Notes under the pieces: model-generated | The model's input: the letters and a program-made list of their open reading frames with translations, nothing else | Databases searched by the model: none | Told to the model about the DNA's origin: nothing | DNA from: Verrucomicrobiaceae bacterium | GTDB taxonomy: Bacteria > Verrucomicrobiota > Verrucomicrobiia > Verrucomicrobiales > Verrucomicrobiaceae | Assembly: GCA_016713035.1 (NCBI GenBank) | Contig: JADJPW010000001.1 | Location: forward strand, 1,240,001 to 1,304,000 | Length of the DNA stretch: 64,000 nucleotides | Direction: 5' to 3' | Position numbers and translations under genes: made by a program | Part shown: positions 17,239 through 26,394 of the stretch, one piece after another | Layout of the letters: each line of letters begins with the position of its first letter | Numbering within the stretch: the stretch's first letter is position 1

Positions 17239-19194
17239 ATGCCCGCCCCCAAGCTCTCCGCCGCTCAAATCCGTGAATCACACGGCCTCGTCCGTGTCGC
17301 TGCTGTGTCGCCCGAGCTGATTCTGGGCGATCCAGTGAAGAATGCCCAGATCATCACGCGTGAGGCGCTGGCGCTGGCCCGCGAGGGCTGCCGGGTGATC
17401 GTTTTCCCAGAGCTGTGCCTCACGGGCTACTCCTGCGCGGATTTGTTTCACACGACAGGCCTGCGTGAGCAGGCGCTGCGTGCGCTGAGTGAGGTCGCGG
17501 GCGAGCTGGCGGAGTGTGGTGCGCTGGTCGTGGTGGGACTGCCGCTGCATCTGGCAGGTCGGCTTTACAATGTGGCGGCGGTGCTCGGCGAGGGAGAGGT
17601 GCTGGGCTTTGTGCCGAAGTCCTACTTGCCGACCTCGGCGGAGTTTTATGAGCGGCGCTGGTTTTCACCTGCTCAAACGCTGCGAGAGGATGAAGTGGGC
17701 ATCACGGAGGATGTCAGTGTGCCCATCGGCACGGATTTGCTCTTCCAACTGGCCGAAGTGCCGGGTTGCGTCGTCGGAGTCGAGATCTGCGAGGATCTCT
17801 GGACGGTGAATCCGCCCTCCGGCAAGCTGGCGCTGGCTGGGGCGACGATTTTGGTCAATCCATCTGCCAGCACCGAGCTGCTCGGCAAGTCGCCCTACCG
17901 GCGCAATCTCGTCGCGCAGCAGTCTGGGCGCTGTTTGGCGGCTTATGTGTATGCCGGCGCGGGTGCGGGTGAATCGTCCACGGATGTCGTTTTCGCGGGG
18001 CATAGCCTCATCGCGGAAAATGGCAGTGTTTTGGCCGAGACGGAGCGTTTCGCCTTTGAGACACGCAGCGCGGTGGCAGATGTGGATGTGCAAAATCTGC
18101 TGCATGAGCGGATGCGCAGTGCGGTCTTCCGCGATGAGCAACAAACGCTCAAAACACGCACGGTGGTCTTTAACGGCGGTGACGCGGTCGCTAAAAAAGA
18201 CGAGCTGCGTCGGCCACTCACACCGCATCCCTTTGTGCCACATGCCAAAGCGGATCGCAGCGCTGTGTGCGAGGAGATTTTCGCCATTCAGAGCACCGCA
18301 CTGGCTCGCAGGCTGCGACAGACGCAGTGCAAGACAGCGGTGCTAGGCCTCTCTGGCGGCCTGGACTCGACCTTGGCACTGCTCGTGGCCCTGGAGGCCG
18401 TGCGCAGAGCGAAAGTGCCCCAATGCGAGGTGCTCACCATCACGATGCCCGGCTTCGGCACCACCCAGCGCACGCGTGGCAATGCCGAAAAGCTCGCCGA
18501 GGCTCTCGGCGTCAAGCTGCGCACCATTTCCATCGACAAGGCCGTGCGGCAGCACTTTGCCGACATCGGTCATGATGAAAGCACGCATGATGTGACCTAT
18601 GAGAATGCGCAGGCTCGTGAGCGCACGCAGATTCTCATGGACGTGGCGAATCAGACCGGTGGGCTGGTCATCGGCACGGGCGATCTGTCCGAGTCCGCGC
18701 TGGGCTGGTGCACCTTCAATGGCGATCACATGTCGATGTATCACGTGAATGCCGGCGTGCCGAAGACGCTGGTGCGCTACCTCATCGAATGGTGCGCTGA
18801 TGGCCCCTTTGCAGAGAAAGCAGGTGCCGTGCTGCGTGACATCGCCGCCACGCCGATCTCGCCCGAGCTGCTGCCACTGGCCGCAGATGCCTCCCTGAAG
18901 CAAAAGACGGAAGACAGCATCGGGCCGTATGAGTTGCATGACTTCTTCCTCTTCCACTTTCTGCGCCACGGCAGTTCAGCGGCAAAGATCCAGTGGTTGG
19001 CCGAAAAAGCCTTCGCAGGCAGGTACAAGCCCGCCGAGATCGCGAAATGGTTGGCGCTGTTCTTCCGCCGCTTTGCCCAGAGCCAGTTCAAGCGCTCCAG
19101 CATGCCCGACGGCCCGAAAGTGGGCACCGTCGCCCTATCCCCTCGCGGCGACTGGCGCATGCCCAGCGACTTCAGCGGCGATCTGGGGCGCTGA
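17239..19194 (+). CDS. nadE: Glutamine-dependent NAD+ synthetase
   Basis: 651 aa, two domains. The N-terminal nitrilase-type glutaminase has VIVFPELCLTGYSC with Glu58, FVPKSYLPTSAEFYERRWF with the catalytic Lys, and VGVEICEDLW with the nucleophile Cys. The C-terminal synthetase has the PP-loop LGLSGGLDSTLAL at about 371-383 and GTGDLSESALGWCTFNGDHMSMY. It makes NAD+ from deamido-NAD+ using glutamine. Length fits the long glutamine-dependent type. The start ATG at 17239 is 94 bp from the divergent pyrR. A second NAD-pathway gene, nadA, is at 52-53 kb. Confidence 0.95.
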   Translation: MPAPKLSAAQIRESHGLVRVAAVSPELILGDPVKNAQIITREALALAREGCRVIVFPELCLTGYSCADLFHTTGLREQALRALSEVAGELAECGALVVVGLPLHLAGRLYNVAAVLGEGEVLGFVPKSYLPTSAEFYERRWFSPAQTLREDEVGITEDVSVPIGTDLLFQLAEVPGCVVGVEICEDLWTVNPPSGKLALAGATILVNPSASTELLGKSPYRRNLVAQQSGRCLAAYVYAGAGAGESSTDVVFAGHSLIAENGSVLAETERFAFETRSAVADVDVQNLLHERMRSAVFRDEQQTLKTRTVVFNGGDAVAKKDELRRPLTPHPFVPHAKADRSAVCEEIFAIQSTALARRLRQTQCKTAVLGLSGGLDSTLALLVALEAVRRAKVPQCEVLTITMPGFGTTQRTRGNAEKLAEALGVKLRTISIDKAVRQHFADIGHDESTHDVTYENAQARERTQILMDVANQTGGLVIGTGDLSESALGWCTFNGDHMSMYHVNAGVPKTLVRYLIEWCADGPFAEKAGAVLRDIAATPISPELLPLAADASLKQKTEDSIGPYELHDFFLFHFLRHGSSAAKIQWLAEKAFAGRYKPAEIAKWLALFFRRFAQSQFKRSSMPDGPKVGTVALSPRGDWRMPSDFSGDLGR

Positions 19195-19329
19195 AAGTGG
19201 GTTAGAGTCCTACGGCAAATGAAAGATAAAAAGTCCGGCTCACCGAAGAAAAAACTTGGGATTCTTGAGGCAATCTGGTATTTCAATCCTCCCGCACATC
19301 ACCTGACAAAGCTGATATTTGCCACTTTC

Positions 19330-21884
19330 ATGCCTCTGCCTCTCTCCCGCTGCCAAACCTCCCATGCTCGACTGGCGACGCTTTGCGTCTTGGTAGCCCT
19401 CTCGATAGGCACACCCATAACTGCTAACGATAGCATTTCAGGGCTCGCCCAGCGTGAAGCCTCACGCCGCATGCAAGGTGTCACCCAAGCTTCAGCGGAC
19501 ATCTCCCGTGCAGACACCCTGTTTAGAGAAGGCAAGACCCAGGAGGCCCTCAGCCTCTTTGAATCTATCTACACATCTCTCCCGGACGCTCCACTGACGC
19601 AAGAAACGCGTCTAGCAGCCCGCTCCGGCTACATCAGCACCGGATGTGCACGTGCCCAAGAGCTCGCGCTCGCCGGACAAGCCGCCGAGGCATCCCAATT
19701 GCTCGATAAACTGGCTAGCATCTCCCCTAGCGACACTCGAATCAAAGCCGCGCGTAGCCGCCTTACCGATCCAGATCGTCTCCCTCCCGCTCTAACCGCC
19801 GCCCACATCGAGAATGTTAAAAAAGTCGAAGCATTGCTCCTCAAGGGCAATTCCTTCCTCGAACTGGGCGACTATGACAACGCCAACCGGACCTACCAAG
19901 ACGTCCTGCGCATCGACCCCTACAACAGTGCTGCCCGCCGAGGAATGGAACGTGCCGAGCAAAAGCGCTCCACCTACTTTCGCGCTGCCTACGACCATCA
20001 GCGCTCTAAACTGCTCTCCGAAGTAGATCGCCACTGGGAAGACCCCGTCCCACCAGCCACCGCAGACCTGAACGCCATGTTCGGAGCCCGCGCCAGCAGT
20101 GTCACCGGCATCGGGCGGGAGTCCATCTTGGACAAATTACACACGTATCAGATGCCCCGTGTCGAATTCGAAAAAGCCACCATTGATGAAGTGATCGAGC
20201 TTCTCCGCCTCCGGAGCCGCGATCTCGACCCACAAGGAAAAGGCATCGATTTCGTCATCAGTCTCCCTGATGAAAACCGCAAGACGCCCATTAGCCTCAG
20301 CATGCAAAACGTCCCCATGGACGAAGTGCTCCGCTATGTCGCCCAGCTTGCAGGAGTGACCTACCGTGTTGAGCAGCATGCCGTCGTCATCAGTTCCTTC
20401 GGTGAGCAAAACACCGCCATGATCACCCGCAGCTTCCGGGTCCCACCGGATTTCATCCAAAGCACCGCTGCAGGTGCCGCTGGAGCTGCCCCGCTGATCC
20501 ATTCGCCCCTGCCGCCGCCGCAGGCGGTGGCCTAACCTTCAAACGCCTCGGGGCCAAAGAGTTCCTCCAAAACCAAGGCGTCCAGTTCCCCGAAGGCTCC
20601 AGCGCCAGCTTCAACGCCGGAAGCAGCACCCTCGTGGTGCGCAATACCCTATCCAACATGGAAATTGTAGAATCTCTCGTAGAGGTTTCCAGCAGATCCA
20701 CACCAAAGCAGGTGACCGTCACGGTGCGAATGATAGAAGTAAGCCAAACAAACTTGGAAGAATTAGGGTTTGATTGGCTGATGGGGGGAGTGGGCATGAA
20801 TGGCAACAATGTGTTCGCAGGAGGAGGAAGCTCTGGAAATGGTGCAGCTTTACAACCCAACAATTTCGCCTTTAAAAACACTGCAACCATACCGCCAATC
20901 AACGTTACTCAGGGAGCCGATAGCTTCGACGTATACCCAGCGCAAAATGTATCCTCAGTGCTGGCAGGTCCTACCCCCTTGGGTGTCCCCCAGAATAGTC
21001 CGTCTGGGGGAGGTGGCATCATTACCGCCGGCAATCGAAGTGGAACGAATGCTATTAGCAACGATAGTATTAGCACCTTACTTCAAACAGGAAGTTCAAA
21101 CGTGCAAAGCAGCGTCGCTCCCGGTGTTTTTTCCGTGGCTGGTGTCTTTACCGACCCCCAATTTCAAACAGTATTAAGAGCGCTATCGCAAAAAAAGGGG
21201 GTCGATTCGAACTCCAGTCCGAGTGTGACCACAAAAAGCGGCAACAAGGCGTCAGTTGAAGTGGTAAGGGAATTTATTTACCCAACAGAATTTGACCCCC
21301 CTCAACTACCACAAGGCAATGCAAGTGGCGGCTCTATGATTGCCACTCCGACCACACCAACAGCATTTGAAATGAGGAAAACGGGGGTTGTTATGGAGGT
21401 GGAGCCCGTCATATCGGAAGACTCGAGAAGTGTGGATTTAGTCCTTAGTCCATCACTGACTGAATTCGAAGGTTTTGTTAACTATGGCAGTCCTATACTC
21501 TCACCTGCAAGTATCTCCTATCTACCACTTTCTTGGTTTCGTGTAACTAACAATCCGTTTCCTCCACCTCCTCTTATTTCTCAATTATTAACAGTTGGAT
21601 TCGCTCCACTAAGTACACCAGAGCAACTTATTACACCAAATACCATCTTGCAACCTGTCTTCAAAAGCCATAAAGTAACCACGTCTGTTACGATTTGGGA
21701 CGGCCAAACCATCGTATTAGGCGGAGTGAAAATACAGAGACGCAATTTAGTTGATGACCATGTTCCCATAATGGGCGATTTGCCTTTCCTAGGAAGATTA
21801 TTTAGGAGTGAAGTTTTTCAATCAGAAACGAAAAACGTCTTATTATTTGTCACAGTGAACGTCATTGATCCATCTGGACATTGA
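19330..21884 (+). pseudogene. Amuc_1098-type secretin, second copy, one-base frameshift
   Basis: A paralogue of the intact secretin at 39845-42490. The first part (19330-20535) has a signal peptide, a TPR-like helical region (about 40-230) and an STN-like domain. The second part (from about 20500 to 21884) holds the secretin core and ends WDGQTIVLGG...LPFLGRLFRS...VTVNVIDPSG. The two frames join exactly if one C is restored in the CCCC run at 20489-20492; the repaired reading AAPADPFAPAAAAGGGLTF mirrors the Ala/Gly linker of the intact copy. So this is either a pseudogene broken by a single deletion or an intact gene with a consensus error. I chose the ATG at 19330 because it opens directly on the signal peptide; an upstream in-frame ATG is at 19219. 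Confidence 0.8.
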
Positions 21885-21944
21885 GAAGGGCACTTCTGGA
21901 TAGGGGGGGCTTTTCCGAACTTGGTTATTGTGTGGTGTGGAAGA

Positions 21945-22025
21945 AGCGCGGCCTTCGTTGAAGGCCCTGACGCCGGGGATGCTGGTGGTGTATTTCTCAT
22001 TCTCGGCTTTGTTGTTGCAGCGCAG
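21945..22025 (-). pseudogene. Remnant of the 3' end of gltD
   Basis: About 80 bp nearly identical to the tail of gltD at 28484-29962. On the minus strand it reads AENEKYTTSIPGV then RAFNEGRA; in intact GltD the same words are AEHEKYTTSIPGV...WAFNEGRG. The remnant lacks about 43 bp in between. It lies between the broken secretin copy and the IS1380 element, in the same orientation as the real gltD 6.5 kb away, and cannot encode anything useful. Confidence 0.8.
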
Positions 22026-22318
22026 TGACGGTTTTACCCTGGATAATGCAATAGAGTAGCTGGAGTGAAGCGAAGGGGTGTTACTATGAGGGATTGACGC
22101 GTGTGGCAGAATCACCGTGATGGTGAATCTACCGATTGAATACTCCGACAAGCCTGTGACGCCCTTTGGCGGCATGGCGTTGATGAAGCGTTTTGTGGAT
22201 CAGACTGGTATCCGCGAACATCTGGCCACCTTGGATCTGCCTCAAGGCGGGTCGAATCGAGCCTATGATTCGGTGCAGATCATCGAAAGCTTTTGGCTTG
22301 GCATCTGGACGGGGGCTA

Positions 22319-23314
22319 GAGCTTTTTAAATAATAATGTAGAATAGTGTCAAGGTGGTGCTATAGGAAAGCATGGCCACTCTCTCCCTAGATCTTCGTCA
22401 ACGCATTATCAGCACCTGCGACCGCGGTGAAGGCACGCAGGAACAGATTGCCCGGCGCTATGGGGTCTCCTATGGCATGGTCAAAGCTGCTCCAGCAGCG
22501 GCGCAAGACCGGCTGCATCAAGCCTCGACATCACCTTGCCGGACGCAAAAAGAAGATCGTGGCCGAACACCGCATCGCCATCCGCAAGCAACTCCAGCGT
22601 AAACCTGACATGACCCTGGCCGAGTTGCGCGATGCCCTGGGGCTGGAGTGCACGCTGCCCGCCATCCACTATGTGCTCGTGGATATGGGGCTGACATATA
22701 AAAAAAGACGCTCCGCGCCGCTGAACAAGACCGCGAAGACGTCGCCAAAGCGCGGCGGCAGTGGAAGCGCAAGCAAGGCGGGCTAGAGCCCTGGCGTCTG
22801 GTGTTCCTCGACGAGAGCGGAGCCAAAACCAACATGACCCGATTGAGAGGGCGTGCACCGCGAGGCAAGAGGTTGCATGCCGCAGCGCCCTGCGGCCGCT
22901 GGCAGAGCACGACGATGATCTCCTCCATCCGGCTGGATGGCACCACGGCCTGCATGCATCTGCCGGGAGCCGCCGACACGGCAGCCTTCGTGACCTACCT
23001 CGCCGAGGTGCTCTGCCCGACGCTGCGCAGGGGCGATATCGTGGTCATGGATAACCTCGCCGTGCACAAAAGCCCGCAAGTGGCGGCATTGATTGAAGCG
23101 GTGGGAGCTGAAGTAAGGTTCCTGCCAGCCTACTCGCCGGACCTCAATCCGATTGAGAAGATGTGGAGCAAGATCAAAGCCTCCCTGCGCAGCACCGAGG
23201 CCCGCACTCCTGAGGAGCTCGACCAGGCCATCAGCCTCGCCTTCTCAAAAATCACAGCCAAAGATGCCGCTGGTTATTTTAACTCTTGCGGTTATAGTAT
23301 TATTTAATTTTCTC
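22319..23314 (+). mobile_element. IS630-type insertion sequence nested in IS1380 copy 1
   Basis: 996 bp. Comparison with the uninterrupted IS1380 copy 2 places the ends precisely. TA is found on both sides (22317-22318 and 23315-23316), the hallmark 2-bp target of IS630/Tc1-mariner elements. The ends are related inverted repeats: left GAGCTTTTTAAATAATA, right (reversed) GAGAAAATTAAATAATA. It encodes one frameshifted transposase. Confidence 0.88.
22372..23307 (+). pseudogene. IS630-type transposase, two frameshifts
   Basis: About 310 aa when repaired. The N-terminal helix-turn-helix (LSLDLRQRIISTCDRGEGTQEQIARRYGVSYGMV) is followed by a frame change at the AAA of 22483-22485. A second block (HLAGRKKKIVAEHRIAIRKQL...YVLVDMGLTYKK) ends in a frame change at the A7 run 22700-22706. 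The catalytic block follows: VFLDESGAKTNM with the first Asp, IVVMDNLAVHKS with the second, and AYSPDLNPIEKMWSKIK with the Glu. All three catalytic residues are present. Some IS630 elements use programmed frameshifting at A-rich sites, so the A7 shift might be natural; the first looks like damage or error. Confidence 0.82.
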
Positions 23315-23447
23315 TAGCCGCTACATCCACTGCGATTGGTTGCGCCAGGATCAAACGCTTGCAGCCATTTTTGGCTATGAGAGCCTGCCAAGCTGAGCCT
23401 TCTTCGTTTTCGTGGACAGCAAAAGTTGGGTAACAACCCAAACCAGC

Positions 23448-23733
23448 ATGAACACGAACGGAACAAAAAAAACGCACTTTCGATGAGCAGTTCAAACGCG
23501 ACGCAGTCGCGCTGCTCGAAGGCGGCCGCAAGGCCGCCCAGCTCGCCCGCGAACTGGGTATCTCTCCTTGGAACCTGCGTGATTGGAAGGAACGCTACGG
23601 CACTGGAACTGCCGCAGTGAGCCAGCCTCAGGCGCGCAGCGCCGGGCTGGCGAACGCAGGAGGCTCCAGTGCCGTAGCCGCGGAGGTGGAGATCGCCGCC
23701 CTGCGCCGCGAACTCGACTCCATCCGCGCATGA
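23448..23733 (+). pseudogene. IS3 OrfA (helix-turn-helix), frameshifted at start
   Basis: The ATG at 23448 reads MNTNGTKK and then leaves frame at the A8 run 23465-23472. If one A is removed it continues RTFDEQFKRDAVALLEGGRKAAQLARELGIS, the standard IS3 OrfA helix-turn-helix, and ends with a leucine-zipper-like AEVEIAALRRELDSIRA at 23733. Its stop overlaps the OrfB ATG. The shift is one base in a homopolymer. Confidence 0.75.
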
Positions 23734-24564
23734 ACCTCGCCCAAGCTTGCCAGACCCTCGGCGTCAGCCGCAGCGGCTACCATGCCCACCTGCGCAAGCA
23801 CCAACGCCCACGCCGCCGCCAGGACGCGCAGCTCGCCACCGAGATCCGCGCCGCATTCACCGCCAGCCGGGGCACCTACGGCTCGCCACGCCTCGTGCGT
23901 GCCTTGCGCGACAAGGGGTCTGCACCACGGCAACAACCGCATCGCCCGGCTCATGCGTGAGCAAAACCTCCGCGTGCGCCAGAAGCGCCGCTTCGTGCCG
24001 CGCACCACGGTGACTGACAAAACGGCGGCAGTCGCTCCCAACCACCTCCTCCAACGCAGCGCCCCCAAGCGCCTCAACGAGGTCTGGGTCACCGACATCA
24101 CCTACCTGCCGACTCGCGAAGGCTGGCTCTATCTCGCCGCTGAGATGGACCTCTGCAGCCGCCGCATCCTCGGCTGGAGCACGCGTGAAGACCTCGCCAC
24201 GACACTGCCCAACGCAGCTCTCGAACTCGCCCTGCAAACACGTGGATCAAAGCCAAAAGACCTGCTCCACCACAGCGACCGTGGCTGCCAATACACCAGC
24301 AGCGAGTTCCGCCAGCGTCTCAAACTGCGTGGCATCACCGCCAGGATGAGCCGCACCGCCAACTGCTACGACAACGCCACCATGGAGTCCTTCTGGGCCA
24401 CGCTGAAAGCTGAATGCTTCGGCACCACCGTCCCGGCCACCCGCGCCCAAGCCCGCTCCATGGTCTTCGACTACATCGAGACCTTCTACAACCCCGTGCG
24501 CCTTCACAGCGCCCTCGGCTTCAAATCACCTGTGGCCTTCGAACAATCCATCCAAAACAACTAA
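23730..24564 (+). pseudogene. IS3 OrfB (DDE integrase-type transposase), frameshifted
   Basis: About 277 aa when repaired. It reads MNLAQACQTLGVSRSGYHAHL, then GTYGSPRLVRALRDKG, then breaks at the G4 run 23915-23918, one G too many. The other frame continues LHHGNNRIARLMREQNLRVRQKRRF and the rve domain: WVTDITYLPT (first Asp), HHSDRGCQYTS (second Asp), NATMESFWATLKAE (Glu), ending FYNPVRLHSALGFKSP. All catalytic residues are kept; only the one-base shift prevents expression. Confidence 0.82.
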
Positions 24565-25305
24565 CCCAACTTTCCGTGTCCACGTTTTCGACGAAAGATC
24601 AAGCCAAAGTGGTTTTTTGCGCAAATCAACGTGGGAGCAGTGACGGTGGACTTCGACAGCACGGTCATCACGCGCGATGGCAGCCAGGAAGGCGCTGCCA
24701 AGGGCTACAACCCCAACCGCAAAGGGCGCAACTCGCACCATCCGCTCATGGCCTTCATCAGCCAGACACGCATGGTAGCCAACGCATGGCTGCGCCCGGG
24801 CAACACGGCAGCGTGCTCCAATTGCGTCGAGTTCATGCGCGAGACTTTCGATGAGGCGCTCGCGGGAGTGAAGGTGGGCCTCGTGCGTGGCGACAGCGGT
24901 TTTTATACTGACGAAATCCTGAGCGCGTTGGAAGAGCGCAGCCTCAACTACATCATCGCCGCGCGGGCCTACTCCAACATCAAGAACGAGGTCCACGGCA
25001 TGAAGGACTGGGTGGAAATCTGCCCCCGGCATCGCAGTCAAAGAGTGGCGGCATCAGTCAGCCGATCCGAAGACCAAGGCGCGTCGGCACATTGTGGTGC
25101 GTAAGCAGATCAGTCGCCGTTCACAGGCCGGAGGCAAGTTGCTCTTCGACGACCTGCCCGACTACCGCTTTAGCCTGTATGTGACCAATCTCGACCTGCC
25201 GCTCGATCAGATATGGTACATCTACAACACTCGGGCCGACTGCGAGAACAGGATCAAAGAGTTGAAGCAAGACTTCGGCCTCGACGCGTTCTGCCTGCAG
25301 GAGTT

Positions 25306-25388
25306 GACTCGGTCGCCGCCTCACGGCTCCCTCGCCCTGCGGGCTGCACTGCGTGCAGTCTGTCTCGCTGCCCGCCGGGCAGCTCGGC
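25306..25388 (+). repeat. GC-rich palindromic repeat inserted in transposase (copy B1)
   Basis: About 84 bp beginning GACTCGGTC and ending AGCTCGGC, with the core CTCGCCCTGCGGGC and a second self-complementary part (TGCCCGCCGGGCAG). It adds 28 codons without changing frame inside the IS1380 transposase, splitting the expected LQ-EFWATEA. The same repeat is in copy 2 (38194-38276), and a relative is in the second DUF1670 gene (27773-27850). Confidence 0.72.
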
Positions 25389-25724
25389 TTTGGGCCACGG
25401 AGGCCTCGTTCCGCTTCATCATGGTAGCCTATAATCTGATGAGTCTGTTCCGGCGTTTTGGACTCAATAGTCACAATCAAGCCACCTTGGCGACGCTGCG
25501 ATCCTATTACTTTGCAATAGGCGGTTGGGTCAGACAACACGCTCGAAAGCGAGTGCTCAAGCTCTCACTGCCTGGCAAAAAACGTCCCTGGATGGACGCT
25601 ATCTTCCGCCAAATCGAGGCTCGCCCACCGCCGTTCGCTTACTCAATTGCATAATCCGGGTTTAATGCGTCGAGGCACTGCGATTTGACATTTTCGTGCT
25701 GTATCTTTGCATGAAGCCGCCCCC

Positions 25725-25880
25725 ATGAGACCAACCCGCAAAACCCGCAAGCCTGTTGATGAACTCACTCCTGAAGATTTCGATACCTTCCCCATCTGGG
25801 AATTTGCCATGGGCGAAGAATGGGAAGATGGAATGGACGAAACATGGGTAAGGCCAGTTCCATCCAAGGCTATTTCCTAG
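25725..25880 (+). CDS. Small acidic hypothetical protein
   Basis: 51 aa, ATG at 25725. After a basic head (MRPTRKTRKP) it is strongly acidic: ELTPEDFDTFPIWEFAMGEEWEDGMDETWVRPV. I do not recognise the family. Acidic small proteins with a WEFA...DET pattern are sometimes found among toxin-immunity-like genes, but that is only an impression. The stop TAG at 25878-25880 may be premature, since the next ORF (25896-26213) is in the same frame 15 bp later; alternatively the gene shifts frame there. Base composition is more AT-rich than the host genes. Confidence 0.4.
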   Translation: MRPTRKTRKPVDELTPEDFDTFPIWEFAMGEEWEDGMDETWVRPVPSKAIS

Positions 25881-25895
25881 GAAGGATGCTCCTTA

Positions 25896-26213
25896 ATGGT
25901 GAGCTCATCTTTTACCATGGCAAGCGGCACTCAGGTCAGAGGTTACATGGTTGTATCTCCAGCTTGCTCCACTAAACGAAAATTGCATCACAATGGGGGG
26001 ACGCTTTTTCATCGAGATCATCGTTGCGTAATGATTGACCTCAATGGTCCAGCGATTAACTACATGAAGAGAGAATGCATCGCGGACATAGAGAACACCT
26101 TCAAACTGCCTCTAATCGACATTTTCCCGATCAGATATGTACTGAATGCACTGATTGAAAAAGGGGCCGAGCCACGCAAAGGTTCGATTCTAGGTCCAGC
26201 GAAGGCGACTTGA
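25896..26213 (+). CDS. Hypothetical ORF, possibly the continuation of the preceding gene
   Basis: 105 aa in the same frame as the ORF ending at 25880, from which it is separated by a TAG and four codons. The middle (CSTKRKLHHNGGTLFHRDHRCVMIDLNGP) and the C-terminal part (IENTFKLPLIDIFPIRYVLNALIEKGAEP) read like natural protein, but I recognise no domain. A competing frame also has an open stretch from 25855, so the true reading is uncertain. The DNA is lower in GC than the flanking chromosome, which fits recent acquisition. Confidence 0.3.
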   Translation: MVSSSFTMASGTQVRGYMVVSPACSTKRKLHHNGGTLFHRDHRCVMIDLNGPAINYMKRECIADIENTFKLPLIDIFPIRYVLNALIEKGAEPRKGSILGPAKAT

Positions 26214-26394
26214 TCGTACTGCGTGTCATCAGAGTTGCTGAATGATAGCAGCCAGGATTTGACCACATCTAACCTCGATTTCCCTCAGTAACACAGACCA
26301 ATTCGTAAAACTATGGCCAACGAATCAGGATTGATGGACCAACCAACAAAAAGCCCCGGCTACTCGCGAAACCGGGGCTTTGAATTTACGATTA
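26214..26394. other. Gene-free stretch before the DUF1670 element
   Basis: No plausible gene on either strand. The only structure I see is the hairpin at 26350-26381, listed separately. This stretch probably belongs to the original chromosome downstream of gltD. Confidence 0.5.
26345..26381 (-). terminator. Rho-independent terminator, probably the original gltBD terminator
   Basis: On the minus strand AAAGCCCCGG (26381-26372) and CCGGGGCTTT (26359-26350) form a perfect 10-bp stem with a 12-nt loop, followed by TTGTTGG so that a T5 run closes the stem. No minus-strand gene now ends just upstream, but gltD would if the 2.06-kb DUF1670 element (26395-28456) were removed. I infer that it is the displaced gltBD terminator. 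Confidence 0.65.

Larger units (their letters stand above)
23394..24601 (+). mobile_element. IS3-family insertion sequence nested in IS1380 copy 1
   Basis: 1208 bp. The imperfect inverted repeats start TGAGCCTTCTTCG (left) and TGATCTTTCGTCG (right, reversed) and share CGTGGACA and AAAGTTGGGT further in. AGC is duplicated on both sides of the element, as seen by comparison with IS1380 copy 2; 3-bp duplications are normal for IS3. It encodes OrfA and OrfB in an ATGA overlap. Both reading frames are damaged. Confidence 0.85.
22120..25654 (+). pseudogene. IS1380-type transposase, interrupted
   Basis: DDE-type transposase split into three blocks by nested elements: residues up to FWLGIWTGA (22120-22318), the short YIHCDWLRQDQTLAAIFGYESLP block (about 23315-23393), and the C-terminal block from WFFAQINVGAVTVDFDSTVITRDG (about 24609 onward) to 25654. 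There is also a frameshift in a C run near 25022-25026, where copy 2 has one base fewer, and 70 bp are missing between CCAAAG and TGG beside the IS3 end. An 84-bp in-frame GC-rich repeat interrupts the conserved LQEFWATEA region at 25306-25388. It cannot make an active protein. Confidence 0.85.
22037..25660 (+). mobile_element. IS1380-type element, copy 1, carrying two nested insertions
   Basis: Imperfect terminal inverted repeats CCTGGATAATGCAAT (22038-22052) and ATTGCATAATCCGGG (25646-25660). TTTA on both outer sides (22033-22036 and 25661-25664) fits a 4-bp target duplication. Inside it are an IS630-type element (22319-23314) and an IS3-type element (23394-24601). Removing both with their TA and AGC duplications leaves 1415 bp; adding back a 70-bp segment missing beside the IS3 insertion gives 1485 bp, exactly the length of copy 2 at 37922-39406. 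Confidence 0.85.
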
